The notes under the pieces are model-generated. The model made no database searches and was not told where the DNA came from. It worked only from the letters and a program-made list of their open reading frames with translations. A stretch of 64,000 bases of DNA from positions 2,264,009-2,328,008 of the forward strand of contig CM043791.1 in the NCBI GenBank assembly GCA_023974075.1, read 5' to 3'. This stretch comes from Chaenocephalus aceratus. Lineage: Eukaryota; Chordata; Actinopteri; Perciformes; Channichthyidae. The number at the start of each line of letters is the position of its first letter. Positions within the stretch are counted from its first letter, which is position 1. A program made the position numbers and the translations under genes. Shown one piece after another: positions 43,886 to 55,149 of the stretch.

Positions 43886-44952
43886 CAGTGGCGTTATGTA
43901 CAAAGTGGTGGGGCACAAAAAACTTAGATGTCTTTATATAAGCTTCTGCAGAGAGGTTTGTGGCTGCTGAGGCTCTGACTCTTCAGGTTTACAAATATTA
44001 TATTTTGACCTAAATCAAAATATAATATTATTTTCAAAAGCTTTTTTAGTCTGATGCTTCGATTAATTTTTAAACTGACAGTTCAACAGAAGGATACCCA
44101 AAACATGTAATTATATAATTTAAATAGTGAATTGTTCTCTCTTAGTAAGATCCCATTTTCAATACAATTGCAGTCTTACCTTGACTTGAAGATTAAGTCC
44201 ATTTGCCTATCCTTCTGGACAAACATCTCTATTACTTTTTTGTAAAAGTCCTCCTATCTTCTTGTAGTTTCAAAAGTCTATCATAAATCTAATCAATAGA
44301 TTTATGATCGATACATTTAAGATTCAAAATGATAAAAGTAGGGTAGACATGTGGATATTATCCGGCTGAACAAAACGTGCATTTATCTAACAGGTTTGTT
44401 TCCCACAGATCTTATTTGGAGCTATTTTTCTAAAATCCTATGGAGAAATCTCGTTGCTTTTAGGTAGAGGGAAGCCATGCGCAGCTTACTTCCTGGTTTT
44501 AGGACGCCTCACTGCAGCTCTCTCCTCCTCCTCTTCACACACCACACTTTTCGCGGCACACGTACTTACAGCCAATCAGCTCTGAATGATGTGAGATGAC
44601 GTATGGTGGGGATGGCAGCTCTATGCCCCAATGGTCATTATTTTTTTGCCACACACATTAATAGGAAAATACTCTGAGCATGCGCAGTGTAGTTTTTACA
44701 GTCACCGTTCACTTAGACAGAGAGAGGGAGGGGCATGATCGGGTTTTGTCCCACATGGCTCTAAACAGCTCAATAGGCACACACTGTAGACACTAATTAG
44801 AAGAACACAGACTAAAACAGCAATGTACAGACGAATCAGATGATTAAACATGATCTTACTTTTCTTTTTTTTCTTTTTTTTGTAATCATTATTTGTAATA
44901 CTTTCTGCTGACACTAGGTGGGGCTGTGCCCCCTAATGAACAGTCACTACTG
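43886..44952. mobile_element. Non-autonomous hAT element, 8-bp duplication
   Basis: Flanked by the perfect octamer gttattcc (43878-43885 and 44953-44960). The termini are CAGTGGCG and CACTACTG. It is 1067 bp with no transposase recognised. The right half keeps gtggggctgtgcccccta near the end. Confidence 0.85.
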
Positions 44953-45120
44953 GTTATTCCACATCAAGCACTGGGAGGACTGTGCAGCTAAATGCTAACA
45001 TGCCCACAATGTTGACGCTAACATGCTGAAGTAGGCATATTGTTGGACATCTTGGTTAGCATATACTTATTAGGAATAACCTGCAGGTGGCATGGAGGAC
45101 AAGCTATCATCAGAGAATTA

Positions 45121-45300
45121 CGGTACGTCCACACGGTTCCGTCGCGTTGAAGCTTGCCGTTGAACTTTCACCGCGAGAAATGGAGGCAAAGCGACGTGAC
45201 GGAACCACAATGCATTTCGGCAAAGCGTGGCGTCACCCCATTCAGAGTGAATGGGAAGCGTCTCCGTTGAAGCACGCAACGGAACCGTGTGGACGTTACA
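45121..45300. mobile_element. PIF/Harbinger-type MITE, copy D
   Basis: A 180-bp element flanked by TTA (45118-45120, 45301-45303). The termini cggtacgtccacacggttccg and its near-inverse give a long terminal inverted repeat. It shares gtccacacgg and the 'ccattcagagtgaatgg' internal style with copies A-C but is a separate subfamily. Confidence 0.8.
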
Positions 45301-45303
45301 TTA

Positions 45304-46637
45304 GGATTCATCCCTCGGAGACTATGAATGTCTGTTAAATATCATGGCACCCTTCAAACTGTTGAGATATTTCAATCTTGACCAAAGTGGACGATTGTCC
45401 GACAGACCGATATTACCATCTCGATATCCACTTAGGAAACGAAAAATAAATTCCTACTTTCAGAAGATGTCCCTTAGTTTCTCCCGTCTCCACCAGCTGC
45501 CGGCTCTTAGGTGGTGTACGCTGAGTTTATAAGAGGTTAAAGACAAAGATGAATCAGATGGTTAAAAATAAAAATATTTCTCATGAAACTTACATTGTCA
45601 AAGCTTCAGAACCTACTGTGATATTCACGGTTTGATGACATCACAACAAAAGTCCTGTGAGTCTATGTATTTACAGGGTTTTATTTAGTTAAATCTGTTT
45701 TGCATTGTCTGACAATGAGAGACAGGTGCATTTAGAGTGACACACACACCCACACACACTCTCTCTCTCTCTCTCTAAGGGGCTTTATCCCGAGGCTTGT
45801 ATCTTTCTCTCCCTCGACAGAGCGAGGTGATGTTTAATGGAAAGTTAATATGGCTTTAATGCTTGTCGCCGCACTTCGACACCGAAGGCCCCACTAATCC
45901 ACTCTGTTCCACACCGCCTGGAAACAGATGCTCCGGCCGAGGGACACTGGAGACAGATAGAGAGAGGGGAAAGAGAGAGAGGCTGCTATTGGCTGGTTCA
46001 CTGAGCTCTACTGAAACACTACACTGTTTCTACAGAGACATATCCCATGTCACAAGCCTGTACCTCTGATACTAGCTGCTTCCTGTCCGTTGTGAACAGG
46101 AAGTTATATTTGTACATTTGTAAACTTTGTAAACAGAAAAGTAGCAAACTCAATACAAACTAGATTTGTGTTTATTGTTCTGCGTCGTAGTAATGATGGC
46201 GGTAGAAAAGGAGACTGGCCAGGGTGACGTGGTAAAGAAAGAGAGGCAGGGTCAGCTTGGAGGTCCTGTAGGGACGGCAGGGGCAACGATATTGAATATC
46301 TTCTTTTTTTGTTTTGTTTGTTCAAGTTATAGAATTAGAGAGAAAGGAAATGAAAAGAAGCCATGATCCACGAGTCTGATTCAAACCCACGACGCTGCTG
46401 AAGCACTCAGCGTTGTGAAAAGCTCCATCAGGCGACCTGCAGAGGCCCTTTCGAGTTACTTTAGAAATATAGCAGGTTTTTGTTTTGCTTGAACGTAATT
46501 AGTTTAGTTTCAACGTAGATTAAAAATGTCACCATTCACGTGTGTGAGTCATGGCAAACATTATGTTATTAGATACGTGCTGACTTTTGATTATTTTAGT
46601 TTTAGTTGTTTTCTTTTTTGGCAATAGTGTGCTATCT
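45304..46637. other. No gene recognised
   Basis: Contains CA and CT microsatellites at about 45738-45778. The stretch 45780-45960 is mixed-composition and repeat-free. No open frame has recognisable content. Confidence 0.5.
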
Positions 46638-46852
46638 TTGGTAATTACATTACATTACATTACATTAGATGACATGTCACTTGTTAGACGCTTTTATCCA
46701 AAGCGACTCACATACACTCAGCACTGTGGACGATCCCCCAGGAGCACTGTGGGGTGAAGGGTCTCAGGGACACAACGACATGCTGACTGCAGCGGGGTTC
46801 GAACCTGCTACCCCCTGATTCGAAGTCCAGCACTTTACCCACTATTTCTCAA
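46638..46852 (-). mobile_element. tRNA-derived SINE
   Basis: Read on the minus strand, the head has an A-box-like segment (tgggtaaagtgctgg) and a good B box (ggttcgaacccc, about 46795-46806). The body follows, then the tail 'gtcgctttggataaaagcg' and TAATG repeats at 46640-46668. Such tRNA-headed, LINE-tailed units are typical fish SINEs transcribed by RNA polymerase III. Confidence 0.75.
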
Positions 46853-48190
46853 AGAATATGAACACATGTCACACAGTCCATCTCTCCGTCCTTCTTTGAA
46901 CAGGTGTGTTCCTCTCGTTTGGCCTTTAAATATACCATTTCTGAAAAATCATAATCACAGAAACTTCGATTTATGCTGTCAATGTTAAGTCTGGTCAATA
47001 TGGACTGAAAGATTTCCGGTATTAACTTATATTTTATATTATAAATTAGCCTTTTAACTACTGTGTTTTAAGCTAAATACTGAGAGTGTTTTCCTTTATG
47101 AATGAAACAACCCTAACTCGTCTTCAGGACACCATCGCCGTCTTTAAGAACGTTCTAGGGTCCTGGTTATATTTATCTCTCACTCCTTCTTTTGGAACGG
47201 TGGAAGTTGACATGTGTCGTTATCTCGTCAGCTTTGTTCCTGAGACGTGGAGGCTTAGAACTTAACTAGTTAGTTCACCATAGAGACAGCCTCACTTGTT
47301 TCCCCTCTTTGTGTATCAATGGAGCCAGTAAGGTTCGTGTAAGACTTCAAGAGGCTAATAGCTTTCAAATGAGTCTTAACTGGTGTTTAATTCCCCAACA
47401 GCTGTTGTGCTGGTTAAGAATCGAGCAGCAGGCCGGTCTGTCTGTCGAACCAGGAGCAGAAATTAGTTCTGCCGATGCCCATATTCCCTCCCAGGAAACC
47501 ATCTGCTCCACTTCAATACAATAGAGGGATTTTCTGTAGGAATAAAATGCTTTGAACAATCTCCCTGGCTCCCTCCCTGGTGTTGGTTAGGTTCAGGATT
47601 TCCTGCAGGACCGTCAGTAGAAATCTGTTAAGATTGAATGATTGGTTTGTTCAGTGGAATTCAAAAATAATTTTTCATTTTAGGTTTTCATGTGTCAATT
47701 TAACTTAAAAGCGGTTGGCCCAAATTGTTTGGGGGTATTATAATTGTTTGCTACTTTTTTGTTTAAGAATTGAAATACATGTTTAAACAGTTAATAGAAA
47801 CATCATGACTTAAAATAATATATGAACATCATGTCAACAGTTCCAATGTAGTGTGTATTCAATCAAAGTTCCTGTTAGTATAAACAGTAAATAAGTTACC
47901 TTTTAAAAAATCAATCAATCTAAATATGTAGGGGGAGTTCCCCTCTGTTGACAGCAGAAATCTCAAAGACAGATTTCATGAAGGCAGGATAAAAACTTTA
48001 GGGGTTAGTGAGAACATTACCGAAGAAGACACCATCGTTCTTATGTTAATCAGTTAGGACTGGGGTGAGAATGGGGAGGCAAACCCAATGATGCCCTCCA
48101 AATGGTCGTGTCTTTCATATGGTCATCTGAAGTCATAAAACACTACCCTGTGTTACTCGAATGGAGCTTGTGGCAGATGATGATGTTACA
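46853..48190. other. No gene recognised
   Basis: Largely repeat-free spacer. Open frames at 47309-47524 and its antisense shadow have no recognisable domain. It could contain dbx1 regulatory DNA, but nothing in the sequence proves it. Confidence 0.4.
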
Positions 48191-48194
48191 GTGT

Positions 48195-49118
48195 GCAAAG
48201 GTGAGAAATACGTACTTAAGTAAAAGTAGCAAAACTACAGTGTAAAAATACTCTGTTACAAGTCCTGCATTCAAATTCTACTTAAAGGGGACCTATCATG
48301 CAAAATGCACTTTGTGATGTCTGTTTTACATAAACATGTGTCCCCGGTGCGTCGGGGAACTCACACAGCGTCAGAAAATAAAACCCTCTCTCTTTTCCTC
48401 CGTACCCAAATCTTTTAAAAACAGGGGTACAACGAGCGGATACAGATTTGCTGCCGATATGACGTCAAATCGGCGGCGGACCCACAGAAAATTGCTATCA
48501 GAAACAATGCCTGACGTGTTTTGGACGTAATCTCGTCTTTGTTTACATTAGCAAGCCTCGCTAACACTCAGAGCTAACCTGTACTGTAGAGCACATGTGT
48601 TTAAAAAGCAGGAAATAAAAAGAAGAACTCACCTTGTGAGAAAAAGCATTTGCGCTCCATACTGTTTCAGACATAATCCTTGATGTGGTTTAGAACAGGA
48701 TGGCATTTTAACACAGCAGAATTAAACTTTATCAAAAATCCGCGTTTCTCTAACAGGGCTGCAAAAGAGCGGTATGAGCAGTATGAGGCATGGCTACAAC
48801 GGGTGATCTGTTTGGGATTTTAAGCAAAAAACTTCACAGACATGTTTTGTATAGGTATGGCCCTACAATATATTTTTCCAATATATCATGATAGGTCCAC
48901 TTTAAGTAAAAATACAGAAGTATTGGCATAAAATATACTTTACATACTGAAAGTCAAAGTGCTCATTATGCAGAATGATCCATTCAAGCAGCATGTATTT
49001 AAATGATTGTATTATAATTAAGAAGAGTAAGACAAAAAAGACCCTTATATCCCCAAGGGGACATTCAGCTTTTCACTCAGTTATTACACACTCATAACCG
49101 GTCTGAACCAGGTAGACA

Positions 49119-49152
<34 letters not shown>

Positions 49153-49390
49153 ACACACACACACCACACTGCTAGTGTTCCGGCACCAGGGGGCAGCTGG
49201 GGGTTTAGTGCCCCTCGGCAGGGTCCAGGAGGGGGACTGGCACCTCCATATTTTTACGACCTGCCGGTTCCCAAGCCAAGTCCCTAAAGACGGAGCTACT
49301 GCTGAAAATACTCAAGTTAAGTAAAAGTATACCTCAATTTTAACTTAAGTACAGTACTGGAGTAAATGTTCTGAGTTACATTCCATCTCT
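48195..49390. mobile_element. Composite repeat with 'acttaagtaaaagta' ends
   Basis: The left part (48195-48281) and the right part (48906-49390) carry the inverted ends of a common fish hAT-like MITE (aaggtgagaaatac and its inverse near ttacattccatctctgac). It is interrupted by a TTAA-flanked MITE (48286-48901). A further insert (about 49025-49310) holds a (CA)n run at 49121-49168. Confidence 0.55.
48282..48905. mobile_element. TTAA-flanked MITE, family 2
   Basis: TTAA at both borders (48282-48285 and 48902-48905). The inverted ends are AGGGGACCTATCATG and CATGATAGGTCCACT. Removing the element with one TTAA restores the host repeat string tctacttaagtaaaaat, so the 4-bp target is supported by an internal empty site. 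Confidence 0.85.
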
Positions 49391-50234
49391 GACCGTATGT
49401 AGTATAAATATGTTGTCATTGTTGAAACTTTAAATACAAAAAGAGAACGGCCCACAGAGGTTTCTCAGAAAACATGTGAGGTGTCAGAGCCTGAGACAGG
49501 AAGCTGCTCCGCCAACATCCTGCCATGTCACCGGAGAGGAGAGGAACAAAGTCAAGTTTGCTTTACGCAGCCTCCATCCTCCTGAAGACCCTCCTCACTT
49601 CATCTCTGTCAGAACTCCACCACAGTGACAACCTGTGTGTTGCTAAGTGTTTGCCTTAGTAATGCAAACTAGATTCATAAGAGAAGGTAGGCCTATATTA
49701 GAACACAGAAAAGAAACTGTCAAACATGGAATACTCTCCAAGCAGATGATCCTTGCTTATAACTGCTTTGCATTTCATTTCTCTTTCACGTGTTGCGTTG
49801 ATGGTCGGTTTGGGTCCGGTACGCTGCAGGTCGGTCTAAGGGGACATCAGAGAGATGTTAAGGTGAAGAACAAAAGCCATGTGCGCCATTGAGCCATCCA
49901 TTTATTCTGTGTGTGACGATCTTCTCCATTCAGGGGCAGTGGGTGTTCTGTGATTCTGAACTTTGGCTTATTTTACACTCCTTTAAATCACCAGGGGACA
50001 TTCTGAATATCAGCATGATCAAAGGCGAGCAGAGCCAGGCTGACTTTAAGTCTCTCTCTCTTTCAATCGCTTTAAGCGGAAAGACCGTGCCTCAGAGTGA
50101 GTGACAGGTGACCAACAGAAGATCACCCGACGCACTGACGCTGCATAAATAAGAGATGACATGTTTTTTTTTATCTGTATAGTGACAATCTGTAAGTGAG
50201 CCTATTTATTTCCCCTACTTGTTATTAATCGGCC
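49391..50234. other. No gene recognised
   Basis: Repeat-poor spacer. The open frames at 49647-49892 and 49889-50104 show no recognisable domain. Confidence 0.45.
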
Positions 50235-51439
50235 TAGGGATGGGAACGATTAATCGAATATTCGAAATTATTCAGGTATTCGAATATGAGTTATTATAAA
50301 AAAAAAATGGGAGGGATGCCTAAGTTGATTACATATTATAAATTGAATAATTCAATGTATATGACTGTGCCATAGCTAAATGTGTTAGTTGACGTCTAAA
50401 GGTGTGTTTTGCTCCGCTCACCGGTCCCTCACAGCGGGTAGAGCTGCAGGTGCTGATCTCTCTCTCTCGCGTCCGGTTATACTTCACTCGCGTTTATGTC
50501 CAAATCCATCAGATCTAGCTGGTTCTAGCTAATGATATGGCTGCTGCCCCTCCCTACACGCAGATCACGCAGACTCAAACCTCATCTTAGGCCCAAATGC
50601 CGCGCAAATGCGCTGCGCAGCCGTTGCGAGGTTCCGGCGCTAACAGTTCATGAGCGTGCTCCCCCGCCCCCTGTCAACACTCGCGACACATGAGTGGCCA
50701 GCCTAAACAACAATAAGCGCTGCTTGGCAACCGTGTGTGGCGGACATAGACATTTAGACTGGAGAGATTTAGTTTTGCCGGTATTCAACATATTTTACCA
50801 GTCATAGTCCGGTAATTATTTACACTCTAAGAAGAGTCCTACACAACAGACATGGCGTCAAAAATGAGTAATGTGTGGAAATATTTGGACCAGGTTAGTG
50901 AGTGCGGTGTAGAGGTCAAACTATGCCAAATTAAACTTATATACATGCTATACCTTGCTATACCCGCAACCTCCGTTCCAGCTGAGAGCGTCTTCTCTAC
51001 AGCTGGCCTGATTGTGAATCGCCTCTGCACATGAAAGCTGTAGGCCTATAGCTGTCACCAGTTCAATACATTTGACAAATTCGACTTGGTTTCTGTTACA
51101 ATAGTTGTTATATGTTTCCACACGGACCCTGTTGAGGGGAACACACACCGGAGCAGGCATGCGGATGAAGCCAGGGTGTAAATGTTATGCTACGTTCTAT
51201 GTAAAAGTTTAATAAAGTGTAAGCAGCTAAAAGTGCTTCAACCGTCCATTCTTGTAATATGAGAGGCAAGATTGAAACAGTTTCTATACTTATTTGAACA
51301 GGTATTTATTTATTTCCAAAAGTTATTGAAAAAAATGTGTTGGAATTTTTTTTTTTTTATAAGATATGTACATTTCGGTTAACCGTTTTTGGGCGGTCGA
51401 ATATTCGAATATACATTTGCTTTCAAATTCCCATCCCTA
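50235..51439 (+). mobile_element. hAT deletion derivative with joined transposase ends
   Basis: The termini are tagggatgggaa and its inverse ttcccatccctA, with cgaatattcgaa subterminal palindromes on both sides. A 60-codon frame (50852-51034) starts MASKMSNVWKYLDQ and runs directly into the hAT C-terminal signature VPAESVFSTAGLIVNR. A deletion has therefore fused the transposase start to its dimerisation domain. The flanking octamers do not match, so the target duplication has decayed or the borders are off. Confidence 0.65.
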
Positions 51440-51687
51440 CGAGCAGCTTCATCAGAGTTCTCATCATCCTGACTTCAGAACAGAAACAGGGTAAAAGAAA
51501 CTACTGCAAACCACCGTGAGCGGAATCAGCCTCACACCATCAGGACCCCGTGGAGCAGTGGTGGCGCCAGATATTTTCTTTTGGGGGTGCTGCGGGGTAG
51601 CTTGACGTTTCATAGAGGGTGCTCAAACATTTAGGGTTTCCCATTAATGTACCGGGCGCTACAGTGGAATCTTCTACTGCAACACTC

Positions 51688-51733
51688 CCCACACGCACAC
51701 ACACAGTGTATACACTGTGTGTGTGCGTGTGGG
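51688..51733. repeat. Perfect 46-bp palindrome
   Basis: Two 23-bp arms with no spacer, centred between 51710 and 51711. The arms consist of CA/TG dinucleotides with a unique core (agtgta/tacact) and a CACG interruption. It could extrude a cruciform. Confidence 0.95.
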
Positions 51734-51989
51734 AATGAAGGCTCGATAATCAGCTCACGGCATATATGTGCAAGCAGGGGTAAAGTGCTACCGATTTCTT
51801 TACGGATATTTTACAAATCACTCCCCTTTTAAACTGTATTCTTGTTTTACTGTCATATAGTATTTCATACCTGTTTTTCATTTATGCTCTTGTTTTTTTA
51901 TACCTATAATGATCATATAAACATGTCAACAAAAACGTACATCAAAACATGTGGCGCTAGGTAGCCTACAACGCTAACATGGCTAGGTC

Positions 51990-53015
51990 TTTGTCTGGTC
52001 AAAACGGCATGGTCTTCAATGGCATGAAAATGATAAAAACGATGCTGTAGTTAATCCATAGGTTAATATCCAATGTGACTGTGTCCCCTTTGAAATGTTC
52101 TGATAATCTATAAGCAATAAAACTGCAATTCCGTTTTCAAATATCAGAGCATGGATATTCCTACGCTCTGAAGCAAGATTGCATGCGCGGAGACGCCACT
52201 TTTTTTAACATGAGTGTGTGCGGGACGATTCCCCTTCGATTCTATTGGCTCTAACGGTCAGAAAGAGATGTCACATGTCAAAATCGAACAAGGGGGGCCA
52301 GAGATAAGGAAAATCCACCCAAATGGCCCCAGAAGAGGTTTGTTTGGTTAAATCTGTCTAAAAAGGTCAAATGTCACTTGTTTTGCATCAATCTTGATAC
52401 AGGGAACTTATTATATGTTGCACTTTGGATTCCTAAAGCTTTTAGTCTACTAACCCATCATCCAAGGTTAGTTTTCACTATAAGTACAACATATTGGGGA
52501 CGGGTGGCGCAGTGGTCTGTGCATCTGATCATCAAGGGGGGTGCTGGGGAACTCCAGTTCGAAACCCGCTCCTGCCGCCACTGCGTCAGGCCGTTGTGTC
52601 CTTGGGCAAGACACTTCACCCGGATTTGCTCCTGTGGGTAATGTCCACAGTACATGTATGATATCAATGTGTACTTACGTGAAGATGGACGCTGTGGCGC
52701 AGTGCGCTGCAATGATCATCAGATCAAGGGGTGCAACCCGCAGCTGCTGCGTCTGTAAAACCTTTTGTCCACTTCACCTGTACATGCTCCTGTGGGTATT
52801 GTCCACAGTGGTGACCATTGCATATATGATATGTGTAATGTGTATTTGTAAAGCGCTTTGAGCATCTGGAAAAGTGCTATAATAAATGTAAGGAATTATT
52901 ATTATATTTTTGGACGGACACCATAATTTACAGTTTTTTACCATGTTCAATCTGAATTTTCTTTAAAATAAAAAACATCTATTATTTTCTACATCCAACT
53001 CACAGGTTTATCATT
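51990..53015. repeat. Dispersed repeat, copy 2, interrupted by a SINE
   Basis: Aligned with 35080-35800. The alignment is continuous before about 52490 and after about 52905, with a SINE in between. Confidence 0.65.
52496..52905 (+). mobile_element. tRNA-derived SINE, possibly dimeric head
   Basis: The head has an A box (gggtggcgcagtggtct, 52502-52518) and a B box (agttcgaaaccc). A second, weaker head-like segment starts near 52690 (ctgtggcgcagtgcgct). The tail (gtaaagcgctttgagcatctgg, then ATTATT) is the widespread LINE-type tail of fish SINEs. Its arrival splits copy 2 of the dispersed repeat. Confidence 0.75.
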
Positions 53016-54540
53016 ACTTATTATTATTATTATTATTATTTTATTAACCCTTTTAGAAGGGAAGATATGGTCATTTGTTCTGAGAATGTCATTTTCGAGC
53101 CTGAAACCTGAAAAACAGGCTTGGGGCTTAACAGGTTAATACAGTAGCACACGGTCAAGGACTATAATGAAGGAGGATCAAGAAAGAGAAAGGAAAAGAG
53201 GTTAAAAGACGGAGCGCTGGACGTCAGATAAATCACCAGAAGAAGGCAGAGAGGAAGTAAACAATAACAGGAACACGGAATGGGCTCTGTTGTTTGTTTA
53301 GTATATGGCCGTGTAATAAGCGGGATAATGTCATTATGGGGAAAAGAACACCCGACAGGCTGATCAGGGAACCCGACGCGAAGCGGAGGGATCTTGATGA
53401 GCCTGAAGGGTAAACACCAGGCTTACTAATCTACTACCCGCACAGTTTTTTCTCTGTGTCGGGAATATCTCGCGATGTTAGTGAATTCTTAAAAAACAAA
53501 CACCATTTAATTCCGGGTTAAAGTGAGTTGTAACTGCGTTACTGAGAATTGTAACGGGTATATTACCCAAATGTCATTAGTAATGCATTACATTACTTGT
53601 TACAGGAAAAAGTAAACATTACCTCCGTTACTTTTGTAACGCGTTACACAAAACACTGGAAGTAGGCTACTTGTACTGTACTGTAGCATATTATTTTCGA
53701 ATCAATCCTTTTTCAAATTATGAATTTCACAAAAAAAAACATTTCTTGGGGGTGCTTAGGGGGTGCTATGGCTATCCATGGGGGTGCTCAGCACCCCATG
53801 GAGCCACTGTGAGCCGTGAAGCTGACAGTGAGGACCGGGGGTAAAACTCGCATTTAATGAGTGCAGTGTTTGAAAAGGGTTTTTTGTACTAATTATTATT
53901 ATAATAATAATAATTATTGTTATTGCTATTATTGTTGTTATTATCATCATTATTATTATTGTTGTTATTATTATTATTATTTGTATTATAATAATAATTA
54001 TTGTTATTATTATTCTTATTATTCTTATTGTTATAATAGTAGGCTATTATTCTAATTAGGCTACAGCCTGTCATCGGACATGGACAGGTTCGTGAATGAT
54101 AAAGGAGCAGGGCAGTCTTTTTGGAATGCACTTGTATGTTAATGTTCTCATGTCGTGGGGGGGGGGGGGGGGGGGATTGGGGGGGTCAGAAAATATGGAT
54201 AAAGTAGACCAACTTTTTTTATTATATAACTTACAATGAACAACGAGGCTGATGAAAGCCCATTCCCGTGTGACTGAACATGGTGCACTGCCCTGACTAC
54301 TTCTTACAGCAGAATACTACATTTGAGCAAACCCGTTTCATGTTGCCAACCTGCAGGAGCCAACAGGTGGCCGCAAATGAAAAATGCTCGAATATCATAT
54401 TTTATGAAAGTCATTTGGAAGACAAGTGCTCATGCTCTGCGTCCTGCTGTTTCTTCATCAGAGCAAGGATCACATGAGCTGCTTCATTTACATTAACCCA
54501 ATGAAAAGATAGAAGCACGAGGGAAATGTGATGTTTGTGA
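53016..54540. other. Repeat-rich spacer upstream of dbx1
   Basis: Holds a fragment with taacgcgttac motifs (about 53525-53660) and another with 'gggggtgct' ends (53745-53810). It also has a long ATT/TTA trinucleotide tract (53890-54045) and a 19-base poly-G run at 54157-54175. No gene was recognised. Confidence 0.6.
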
Positions 54541-54544
54541 CGGA

Positions 54545-54792
54545 GGTGGTCCAATCACAAAGGATCAGAGGACCGTTGACCAATCCTCTGGATTTAGTGT
54601 TCAAAGAGATCAGGCAGGGTGTGAAGCTTGAACTTGTGCGCGTGCACAAGCGCATGTGCTTGAGTGTGCGACTGTGCGTGTTTGTTTGTAGGAGTGACTG
54701 CTTGTATAAAACCTCTCCAGAGAGTGCACAGAGAGCAGAGTGTTCGTGAGGTTCCGCTTTACTTCCCTGAAGAACCTGTAACCTCTGCGGAC
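54545..54792 (+). promoter_or_regulatory. dbx1: dbx1 core promoter and 5' UTR
   Basis: A TATAAA box lies at 54705-54710, about 83 bp before the start codon. This places transcription start at about 54735 and leaves a 5' UTR of roughly 60 bp. Two CCAAT boxes (near 54552 and 54580) lie 125-155 bp upstream of the TATA box. The start site itself is inferred. Confidence 0.6.
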
Positions 54793-55149
54793 ATGATGTT
54801 CCCCTGCAGCGCGCTGCCGCCTCCTCTCTACCCGGCCTTCCTGCGTCCTCCTGCGGCTCTCTCCTCGCCCCTGAACCGGTCCCTGCACTCAGGCTTCCTG
54901 GTGGAAGATCTCCTCAGATGGAGCCAGCCTGTCAGCTACATACATCGGACTTTTTCTTCCAGAAGTCCCGGGGACATTCTCCCAGCTGAGCGCGGGACAG
55001 TGCGGGCCCCCCCGCTGCGGGGGCCCGGCACAGAGCGCTGTGTGCCACCGCCGGGCCGCGGGACCCCCGGCTCCCCGCAGCCCGGCGGCCCGGAGCCCGG
55101 GTACCTGAAGTTCGGCGCAGCGCAATACTGGCCCCGTCCACACGGAGTG
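54793..55149 (+). CDS. dbx1: dbx1 exon 1
   Basis: It starts MMFPCSALPPPLYPAFLRPP, the Dbx1 N-terminus, in a good context (gcggacATGATG). Residues 35-41 (FLVEDLL) form the eh1/Groucho-interaction-like motif, followed by SQPVSYIHR. The second half (residues 60-119) is Pro/Gly/Arg-rich and GC-rich, ending at PGYLKFGAAQYW and a GTGAGT donor at 55150. A further upstream in-frame ATG exists at 54664, but it lies before the TATA box, so 54793 is preferred. Confidence 0.9.

Noticed and set aside
51556..53808. A single element bounded by CAGTGGTGGC and GAGCCACTG
   Set aside because: The ends look hAT-like, but no 8-bp duplication matches and the interior is composed of other repeats. Kept out of the feature list.
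53861..54131. Tyr-rich and Asn-rich open frames on opposite strands
   Set aside because: Translation of an ATT trinucleotide repeat.
54664..54792. Upstream in-frame ATG extending dbx1 by 43 codons
   Set aside because: It lies before the TATA box and outside the expected transcript. The downstream ATG gives the family's usual MMxP start.
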